DNA of 64,000 nucleotides from NCBI GenBank assembly GCA_003640385.1, contig RCAB01000005.1, forward strand, positions 496,001 through 560,000, in the 5' to 3' direction. Position numbers and translations under genes: made by a program. Below the pieces are notes generated by a model. The model did no database searches and had not been told where the DNA came from. It was given only the letters and a program-made list of their open reading frames with translations. The DNA is from Setaria digitata (lineage: Eukaryota > Nematoda > Chromadorea > Rhabditida > Setariidae). Positions 53,101 through 64,000 of the stretch are shown piece after piece. The stretch's first letter is position 1. Each line of letters opens with the position of its first letter.

Positions 53101-56100
53101 CTTGTTGGTGTGGCAGAGCTGTGTAATAAAATTGGAAAGCCTGCTTTTACGAAACACGATGAACAAATTGCGATGACGTTTGCAGTTTACTGTGCAATCA
53201 GTATATCTCATGTAAGACGTCAAAAAATTTGAATTTTTTCTTTAAGGTAATATTTTAAGTACTATTTCTTACTTTAAGGAGCGCAGAATTACCTAGTTTG
53301 GACTGAATTCGAGCTACCTCTCTGTTTCTTTAAGTAAACTTAAAAGCTTCCTCGTATATCTTTATTATATGTGGTCTCAATTTTTCTCTCGGATATTTCT
53401 CAAAACATCTAATTTTTCAATGCGATTTGGTCATCTATATCTTAGTTTTGTTTCTCTTTTCGCTAAACATATTGAGTTCAGATTGGATATGGCATGCAAT
53501 ATGGCTGTATTGCATTTTTGAAGTTTTTTTTTTTTAGTTTTTTTTTTGATTTTCGATTCCGGCCACTCTTTTTTTTTTGACTTGTGAGCTTGTCAGGAGT
53601 CTAATTGATGCACTGAACAAGAAATTGAACTGAGTCGTTTATTAACATAGAATGTTATCGAAAAAGAGATGAATTTGTTCTACTATATCCCTAAGGTCAC
53701 TATTTCTGCAATCGATAATTTAGTGTTCCATATGAAATAGAATGAGATGAATTATTATGGAACTTTTTTTATTCATTGCATGTTTTTTCTCATTTTAAAT
53801 TTTCTAATAATATTTAAATTCATTGTGATTTACATTTCACAACTAACTTATTCTTTAACTTATGTTGTAAAAATGCAGTTATCTGACACATGAAACTCCC
53901 TCATTTTTTGCACAATATTGTTGTATAGGTGAATTGTTATTTGCTTCATCTACCGACAATCTCATTAAACAGTTATTGACATTTGCTTGGATTACGTAGT
54001 GATTGAATTGGGTAGTGCTGGCCGGCCATGTTTGCATTTAGGTTTAAACATCAACGGAACAGTAAAATTTCATGGATTTACTTAGACATTAAATTTCAAG
54101 TGGTTTTGAAAATAACGCTACGGAAGAGCAAGTGTATTTGCTGTATATCATCCGTTCTTATCATTTCCCATCACAATTTAAAATATTTTGTAGTGCCTTC
54201 TTTATCGGAAACTACAAGAAGCTCATCGACGATCACATTTGGCTGCTGAATTACTGGTTCAAGGTTCCACGCTATCGGTAAAGTTTATAGTTTACTTTAG
54301 AATAGAATTATACCTGATAATAGCATTCAAGCTTTGTGCGTAAATCAATACGCAATCGTTTAGAGAAGAATTTTTCGTTTAAATTTTTCGATTGGAAAAT
54401 TTTTGAGCTGGATTCTTTGAAAGTTTCTGTGCCATAGAAGCCATAAATTCGTAGGTGTGAGGTGCGCTTTTCTCTCATATTATTAATTTCGTCGAATTTA
54501 TTATCCTATTCTACTTTAATGCTTTTGATATATTGTGCACCAGTCTTATAAGCAGAAAGAAACATCAATAGTGTGACTGGCCGTTAAAAATGTTGTTAGA
54601 ATTATGAATTTCAAATCAGCTCGACTATATGAATAATGAATAAATTGATATAGTTGTAAAAAATACTGCATCTTCTAGATACTGAAAGTATATTCGCAAC
54701 AAACTATGAATAAACAATATATACCCAAGTTAATTGCAGATTGCACCCGAAGACTTTTTACGATTGACTGTAGGTGATATACCAACAGCGACCTCGTTTG
54801 CTCCAGAATTCGATCACTTTAATTTCTCACCACGTTCTATAGGCACGGGCGATACTTATGTTGAAGCTGCGTTATCCATTTTTAAGGTTTGTCCATGAAG
54901 TTCTAATGGCTTCAAAACTGAGTTTCAATACCTTTTCTGGAATTTATAAAAAATTACAAGAAAAAATTTGTGTTGTGAGCTTAATTTAATCGTTAATGCA
55001 TTTCAGATAATTGTTGCAATAACATACCTTTGCGTTGAATTGATTTGTGTTTAAAGTTTTACTATGCTAAATATATTCTGCTTTTTAGGACCTGGGTTTC
55101 GTTCAGCGCTTTCGTTTGCAACGGCAAACACTGGCTTGTTTCTTGTTGATGGTTCAAAAAGGCTATCGTGATGTGCCTTATCATAATTGGTCTCACGCAT
55201 TTGCAGTTGCCCATTTTATCTATTTGTTGTTGCGGACTGAAACAGCACACAATGCACTTAATGAATTGGAAAGCTTTGCTCTCTATGTAGCAAGTTTATG
55301 TCATGATATCGACCATCGTGGTACTACCAATGCATTCCAAGTACAGTCGGTCGGTTCTTTTCTAGTTTTCTTTTCCAAGAGTTACATTTAAAAAAGTACT
55401 GCGCAAAATGTCAACTGTTAGTGCAAGTACTTTTAACTTTTTTTAAGGGTAACGAGTTTGATTAGAAGTCATCTTACCTTCGTTATTCTTAAGCAACTGA
55501 AATGTAACAACCGCAGAACGCGTGTGATACCGTTTAAAAATCACCTACGTTAAGTTGGGTGATAGCCAACTCTAGTATAGTTCTTAGTCAGAGTTTTCTT
55601 TTTATTTGTAGCAATGAAGATAAAGAACCTGAATTGAGATTAAATTGATTCAGGTTCTTGTCTCTTATTTGTGACGATTTTTTTTTTTTTTTCTGAAATA
55701 CAGAAATTTTGGGGAAAATTGCATTGACGGTAATGTTTTGTTTTAGCGGACACCACTAGCTCAGTTGTACAGCAGTGAAGGTTCGGTGTTGGAAAGGCAT
55801 CATTTTGCTCAGACGATATCAATATTAAATATGGAAGAGTGCAATATATTTGTTTCACTCAATCGACACGTTAGTTCCTCGTTATCTGCGCATGGGTTTT
55901 AAAAGAATTTGAATTCTTTATTTCATATTTTCCTCTACTCTTATCTAATTTCTACATTATAACGGGTTTGCCTTATCTACGATAAATAGTAAAACCTACA
56001 TATCAATCCAATGTGAAGGATTGCAAAAATTTAAGCTAACTTTATGTTAATTTATGCTAATTGAGATTGTATTAAATATGAAAGAGCATAATATATAATT

Positions 56101-57784
56101 GAGCTGTGAGTTATATGGTTCGTATGAATTTCACTAACTTTGCTGTAGAAATGGATTTGATATATGACAGAGTTTGTTTACCACTGATGAAATTTTTTCT
56201 GAGGAGCTACAGAGATTTTTGAGTTTTTCCACTTGTTCAGGCTGTTTTTCGTTTTGTGATATTCTTTTTCAAAGTGCAATAATGTAAAGCAGAGCAGACT
56301 GAAGTTAGCTTTTAGCAAGAGAACAACATCGGGATCCGATTCATTAAGGGAGGAGGGGCAGAGTAATGAATTTCTATTCATTATTCTGCAAATTCTTCAA
56401 ACTTCATTCCTCTTTATATTTAAAATCGTCATTTTTAAGCAGTTCCATTCAGTCTTGGATCACATACGAGATATTATTCTTGCAACTGACATAGCTAACC
56501 ATTTACAGAAAGTACAAGATATTAAGCACATGGTTGAAGGTGAGTAATTTTGCTGCATTTAGATTAGTCTTATTTATTTCTTTCAATAGTTGATTGCGTT
56601 CAGCTTTGAAAAGAAAGATATTTTGTTAGACTGACAGATATTTTGTAGTTTTCAATTAATGAACCAAGAATATTAATATCTAAAAGACATATCTGTGGTA
56701 AGCCAATTTTGTTCCTGGAGCTTATCTGCATCGTCCTAGATATAATGTATGCAAAATGGAAAGATGGTGCTTCACATGCTGTTTATTCATCTAACTGTAG
56801 AATATCATCATGAATTCAGTCCTCTCAGTGACTGCAAATATTTCATTATAATGGCACTCATAAAACTTAAGCCATGTTTCAGTTGGTTTTGATAGTTCGG
56901 TAAAGCATCACCGATATTTGCTGTTATGTCTTATGATGACCTCAGCGGATCTATCCGATCAGACGAAAGATTTCAAAAATAGTAAGGCAATAGCTGTAAG
57001 TTCTATTTTATTTAAAGAATTTGAAACATAGTGAAGTTAAATTCTTATACTTTTTTTAGTGATGAGTTTCTCAGAAACAGTTCTCAGCCTCGCCCTTTTT
57101 TTTTGGTTAGTGGAGGCTACTAATAACATTGATTTTAAAAAATAAATAAATCTTGGACTAAATATAACTGGATTTAAAGTTAAGGGGAAAAGAGTGGTTA
57201 CATATCATGCTTTAATTAGATTATGTTGTAGGCGTTTCTTTTCCTTTCTTTCTTTTTTCCGAGATATCTGCAGTAGCTTCTATTCCTCAAATTTTTTATC
57301 ATTGTGAATTCAACATTAAATTTTTAGGAAAACATCTATAAAGAATTTTTCTCCCAAGGTGACCTTGAAAAGCAAATGGGAAATTGTCCGCTGGAAATGA
57401 TGGATCGTGATCGTGCTTGCGTACCAAAGCTTCAGCTCGAATTTATGGATACAATAGCAGTACCTGTTTTTGAGTAAGTTCTAAAAATTTTTTTTTTCTT
57501 TGAAAGGAATATGGCGTAGGATGGGTGTTACGTTTCCCTATGATTCTGCTTATGAAAATCAAATTTCTTCAGTCACTATAAGTTGATTACTCAGATATCT
57601 GTCGCAGTTGTTACCTGAAAGCAAAAGTACTCACGAATCAATGTTGTTCAATCGGAAATGTTGGCTAGCGCTAGATGAGATATTAGCTGAAGAGAAGTAT
57701 CCAACACTAGGTTTAGATTATCTGAAGGATAGTTCTCTGGAGAAACAAGTGATCAAGCGAGCCCAACAACGAAATCAACAATGA
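39363..57784 (+). CDS. pde-2: PDE2-type GAF-domain 3',5'-cyclic nucleotide phosphodiesterase
   Basis: Exons: 39363-39669, 39846-39995, 40894-40962, (42459-42491), 44707-44986, 45278-45851, 46653-46727, 48682-48720, 48829-48897, 51050-51195, 51699-51850, 52117-52180, 52326-52496, 52794-52879, 53096-53211, 54194-54277, 54740-54886, 55089-55349, 55747-55869, 56443-56539, 56883-56995, 57328-57473, 57595-57784. All phases agree, giving 1163 residues with the optional small exon. A long N-terminal region with an acidic stretch and a Thr-rich stretch precedes a diverged GAF-A (about 430-610) and GAF-B (about 625-777). GAF-B keeps the NKFDE residues (NK...F...DE). The HD catalytic domain has [11 protein letters not shown] (about 886), [28 protein letters not shown] and the invariant Gln in [14 protein letters not shown]. 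Human PDE2A hydrolyses cAMP and cGMP and is stimulated by cGMP binding to GAF-B; the same is inferred here. The start at 39363 is uncertain: exon 1 could instead begin at an acceptor before 39397, with upstream exons unseen. Confidence 0.92.
40388..40449. repeat. Two-copy 32-bp tandem repeat in a pde-2 intron
   Basis: TGAGTTTTTATTATTTTATT plus a T-rich tail is repeated twice head-to-tail (starts 40388 and 40420). Confidence 0.8.
42459..42491 (+). other. Candidate 33-nt micro-exon of pde-2
   Basis: Flanked by TTCAGCAG and GTAAGA, with phase 1 at both ends. It can therefore be included (adding 11 residues) or skipped without changing frame in the large intron between 40962 and 44707. No homology supports it. 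Confidence 0.35.
48248..48283. repeat. 36-bp perfect palindrome in a pde-2 intron
   Basis: CATTTGATATTA and its reverse complement flank a TA run. The whole 36 nt are self-complementary and adjoin another (AT)n run at about 48225-48246. Confidence 0.9.
55623..55659. repeat. 12-bp inverted repeat in a pde-2 intron
   Basis: AAGAACCTGAAT and ATTCAGGTTCTT are exact reverse complements separated by 13 nt, within the intron that interrupts the catalytic domain after HDIDHRG. Confidence 0.8.
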
Positions 57785-60543
57785 AGCAAAAGGTTTTTTT
57801 TTTTTTATAACTTTAGTAAGTTATTTTGCAAATATATATTTTGGATCTGGCAAAGTCAAGGTAGTGGTAATGACGAGTTGATTTCAAATGAGGAATTTAA
57901 TTGAGATGATGGAAGCGATAATTATGAATATTACTAATTTATAGCACATAAGGAAAAAAAAATATTCTCTTTGCGCAACGCTATAAAAAATTGAGCAGTG
58001 CTTAACTGCTCTTTATTACGTACAAAAGAAGCGAGAAGGGATCAGAAGCCCTAAGAATATGTTTCATGTTTCCAACAGAATAGTATGCACCTTGTTAGAC
58101 ACCAAAAAAGTCAAATGTGTTATATTTTACACCGACGAGAATTTAATATTTGATCAGTTCAACACTTTATATAGTATATGGCAAGTTTTAGTATACTAAA
58201 TCTTTTCTTATATAATCGCTAACTTTATGGAAATAAGCAAATTTTTTTTTGATCCGCTTAATTTCCGCTTTGTTCAGGAACAACTATATTTTATTCAATA
58301 GCTAACCTCTACAGCTAAATTGTTTGTATCTGCGCTGGACCTGAAGATGATCGATGACTATTTTTCGGGATCCAACATCAAACAGTGACCATTCTTTTTG
58401 ATTTTTGTAGTTACCTGTAATTCGAATTTAAAGTCATTCTGTGAAATCCTTGTTGCCTTTTTCGTTAACATTTTGCCCTTGTAATTTTCTGTAACTTATG
58501 GGAAATACAGTTCTTCTTTCTCTTCTGTTTTCTTCCCCCTGGTAATACGATGAAAGAATTTCATCTGATTCTTCTATAAAGTTAAGCTGTCAGCCATCTT
58601 GAGACTTCTTAGTAATTATTGGAAATTGTAACACTTTAAACGTTACTCTTTGCCCAATTAGCAGTACAGAACTGTCCGTTTAAAAAAAATAAAAAAAAAT
58701 CCGCTGATAGATTTCTGATTTGGAAAAGTGGGCGGGATGAGAAAATTCAATTAGTGTTTAAATCATGCGTTTTTAAAAATTTGTTTTAGTTTTTCAAAAG
58801 TACTCTTGTATGTATATTGCGATTGCTGTCGGGTCATTGTTATTGCGAACATGATTCTCAGAATATTCGTTTCAGTTTCTTTTCATGGAATCAGTTTCAT
58901 CATTAATATTTCACCCTTAATTTACAGTTGATGAAAATATTCTTGACTACTTTTTTATATTTATTTACTTTCTTCTTGCAGCACTACCGCATTATCTTGT
59001 TCTAGGAATCCTGCAGAAAATTATCAAGTGCCTTTTGATCCCAACTGATACTTTTTTCGTAAGAGGATTAATTCTTGATTATGCCTGTCACTTTTTAAGA
59101 TTTACAAAAGGGATTGATTACTTACCACTTACAAGTTTTACTACTGCTGTGAGCACATATTTTGCATAACTTTTGAATCTCCAGCCAATTTGAAAAAAAA
59201 AAAAGTGCAGTAGTACAGTTGTTGGGAATTTTTCAAGGATCGTCCTACCTACAAATACACTCTGAATGTTGCTGTACGTGTCTTTCAATTTTTTTCTTGT
59301 GTTTAACAAAATTGTTTCACAGTCCGTTGAAATTCCTCAGGTTCCAGCATCTTCTGGTAGGACAGTATCACTCAGCATTCGGATTTCCATTTTGAAATGC
59401 TAAAAGCCTGCTTCGATAGAAAAGCAGCCTCCCGTTAGATATTTCATGAATCTTTGGAAATTTTTTCGGGACATGATACAGAGGTCGACCTTTAGCCGTA
59501 AGCGCTGATAAAAATTTGCTTTTTAGCAACTGCATTTACGATTACTTTTTGAAATGTTTTTGAAACATTGGAATGAAAATTGTTTGACTGGAATGGTCTA
59601 AATTACACAATTTCGGTTCAGCTTATCTTCCTCTTAACCTTTTCATATATTGAAGCGCAGTGGACCACGTTGCAAGGATCGAAATTTTGGATGAAAATTA
59701 TGTCAATCAAGAATGATATGAAAGTAATACAAACTGCCCAAGTACATGTCATACGATAATTCCTCGAGCATGGAAGGCGTGTCATTTCTTGATGCAGCAG
59801 ATTGTATGCAAACTGACTCGACATGAATTCTCATTATACATATTTTAAAGGGTGTAGTTCATCGAAATATTGGTAACGTCACAGTAAGTCACAACACCAA
59901 TCGAAGGCATATTTCCCAGAAATTCAGTGTATCTTGAAGGGATAAAGGGTGAGGTGTGCATGAGTTGTATTTATTCGAAGAGAATGCTGGATTTAAATCT
60001 TTCTCGAAGCTTCTGAACTTGTCATTAAAAACATGCATGAAGGAATAAACAGCAAATCCATCCAGTCAGACTGCATCATATAACACGAAATTATGTAAAA
60101 TTGCTGCACAAATGTTTACTTTCAGACCAGAACACAAAAAAAAAGGTGTAAGGATCATAAATCTTGCATTATTATCTTTTTAAATAGACAATTTGCAAAT
60201 CAGTTCGCAGAATATTTGTAGATTTGTACTGTTGGACACTAATTCGATATTCTACTGCCGTTTTTAATCATCCTTGTTTCCTTACTAGATCTCTATAACA
60301 CACAAAGTATTAAATTTTGTGGATTCCACATATAATATGACAACATAGATTACAACCAACTTGGACTAGTAATTCAAACTGAAAATTAATATTATAAAAT
60401 AAAGACGAAAGAATAAAAATTGCTAAGGAAATTTCATGTCCACTGAAGTTTTAGAAAATTTAAAGAGCCTATCCTGATTTCACATACTTTGATCTCTATC
60501 CTAGTAGAAACGCAAGTATTTATGCACCTGTTCGATATTTCAT
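57785..60543. other. Convergent intergenic region between pde-2 and coa5
   Basis: 2.8 kb holding the two 3'UTRs. Plus-strand AATAAA motifs near 60395-60415 are far from the pde-2 stop, and no nearer canonical signal was noticed. No coding exon is supported on either strand. Confidence 0.5.
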
Positions 60544-60548
60544 TTATT
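60543..60548 (-). terminator. AATAAA overlapping the coa5 stop codon
   Basis: On the minus strand the stop TAA lies inside an AATAAA hexamer. Whether it acts as the poly(A) signal is unknown; if so the 3'UTR would be only about 10-30 nt. Confidence 0.35.
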
Positions 60549-61463
60549 CAGAAGAAATTTCTATATCCGGAATGTCTAGCTTTCGTCCTCGTGTACGCAA
60601 ACGATTATCAATCTGTAAGGAAATGTCAGGATAACATTCTGTTGTCTCCTGATAAGAGCCATTAAATAAACTCGCAAAAATGTGAGCGAAAACTAACCAG
60701 CGACAATTTACATTGAGCAAATGTTTCTAATAACTGAAAACATCGTATAGGAACAGTGTCAGCACGCGAGTGCAAGCAATCCAATGCATGGCGATGCTCT
60801 TTTTGAACACAATCTGATTCCTAAAATGTAATCCATTCGATAATAATTCCAAATCAAGTAAAGTTACAAAGCATGAATATCTGCTTAGTAGCTATGATAA
60901 TTTATTTAAAAGGAAATTCAACGACAGGTTAGTTTCACCAAAAGATTCCGCAAAAAAAAAAGGTTCAGAAAAAGGCGGCTCCCAATATCGTTACCTCATT
61001 TCTAAGACAACAAAAGTCCAAAAAACAATCTAAAGGAAATCATACACCTGTTCTAATAAATTATTAAGCCATTTAATCATACGGCGTCACTTATATTACT
61101 CAAAGTAAAGCTTTTACTATGTCCTAAGCAAAAGAAGTGGCATGGAGTTACATAGTAGAAATAAGCTATAAACTTAATAATTTCGCAAAATTTCATTCTA
61201 ATCATATCAAGCAACTCCAGAATGACTATTCAGTATCCAAAAAATAGTCCCTAATTTTAATTTCAGTATGGAAAATTCTGTAATTCATTCATACTAGCTA
61301 GAGAATAGAACGAATTGTTCAAATTCAATTCTGATTTCACCAAAAGATTCCCCAAATATGATACTTTAAGACATCTTTTCAGTGCTTGCCGTATATGATC
61401 ACATGCTCTTCCGGGTTTTTTCCTGGGTTTTTCTTCATTTTCCGTTCGTAGTTCTTCAGCCAT
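60544..61463 (-). CDS. coa5: Cytochrome c oxidase assembly factor 5 (COA5/PET191)
   Basis: Three minus-strand exons, 61463-61365, 60820-60698 and 60612-60544, all phase 0, give 96 residues. Start ATG is at 61461-61463 and stop TAA at 60544-60546. A charged N-terminus is followed by GRACDHIRQALKRC, in which the two cysteines form a CX9C pair. ESDC and LDC follow, then RCFQLLETFAQCK, a second CX9C pair, and a basic end, NRLRTRGRKLD, matching the PET191 C-terminal 'R.RGRKG' signature. Members are twin-CX9C proteins of the mitochondrial intermembrane space needed for cytochrome c oxidase assembly. Length fits the family. Splice sites: donors GTATCA and GTTAGT, acceptors TTTTAG and TTACAG. The gene is head-to-head with the HP1 gene. 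Intron 1 contains the 17-nt sequence TTTCACCAAAAGATTCC twice (60933 and 61335). Confidence 0.9.
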
Positions 61464-63969
<2,506 letters not shown>

Positions 63970-63971
<2 letters not shown>

Positions 63972-63975
63972 TAAA
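63970..63975 (+). terminator. AATAAA overlapping the HP1-gene stop codon
   Basis: The stop TAA at 63969-63971 runs into AATAAATAAA, with another AATAAA about 20 nt later at the window edge. Either could be the poly(A) signal. Confidence 0.45.
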
Positions 63976-64000
63976 TAAAATACTTTAATAAACACTTAAA

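Overview
This is AT-rich, intron-dense eukaryotic DNA from a nematode, most likely a clade III, filarial-like species. The assignment rests on a STRM-1-type sterol methyltransferase (a nematode family), many phase-consistent introns with T-rich TTTCAG-type acceptors, and a gene set (strm-1, smg-6, pde-2, an HP1 gene) matching C. elegans genes. No bacterial, viral, CRISPR or operon-like prokaryotic feature was seen, and no tRNA or rRNA gene was recognised by eye. Every multi-exon model below was built by hand from reading-frame continuity, splice phase and family similarity; no alignment or transcript data were used.

Layout, left to right. (1) 1-1699, +: 3' part of a nucleoside-phosphorylase-domain gene, cut by the window edge. 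(2) 3369-5547, +: strm-1-like sterol methyltransferase, first coding exon unresolved. (3) 6488-7696, -: small three-exon multi-pass membrane protein, convergent with (2). (4) 8233-12728, +: TMUB1/2-like protein (membrane helix, ubiquitin-like domain, C-terminal membrane helices), divergent from (3). (5) 15911-30297, +: smg-6, the nonsense-mediated-decay endonuclease, 28 exons, 1488 residues. (6) 30298-39362: 9 kb without a supported intact gene, containing a decayed minus-strand coding relic, a CA microsatellite and hairpins. (7) 39363-57784, +: pde-2, a GAF-GAF-HD cyclic nucleotide phosphodiesterase, about 23 exons. (8) 60544-61463, -: coa5/pet191, a twin CX9C mitochondrial protein, convergent with (7). 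(9) 61854-63971, +: an HP1-family chromatin protein (chromodomain, hinge, chromoshadow domain), head-to-head with (8) across 390 bp.

The genes form no single pathway. They are housekeeping and signalling genes: sterol modification, ER-associated ubiquitin-like membrane protein, RNA surveillance, cyclic nucleotide signalling, cytochrome oxidase assembly and heterochromatin. From memory, strm-1, smg-6, pde-2 and hpl-2 all lie on C. elegans chromosome III, so the block may represent conserved linkage.

No wholly new system was found. The items most worth checking are splice and structure oddities: an AT instead of GT donor in strm-1; a 21-bp perfect inverted repeat joining a smg-6 exon to its own downstream intron beside a large AT microsatellite; a stop-free 108-nt intron and a GC donor in smg-6; an apparent frame slip with a compensating acceptor in the HP1 chromoshadow domain; and alternative 3' exons in the phosphorylase gene.
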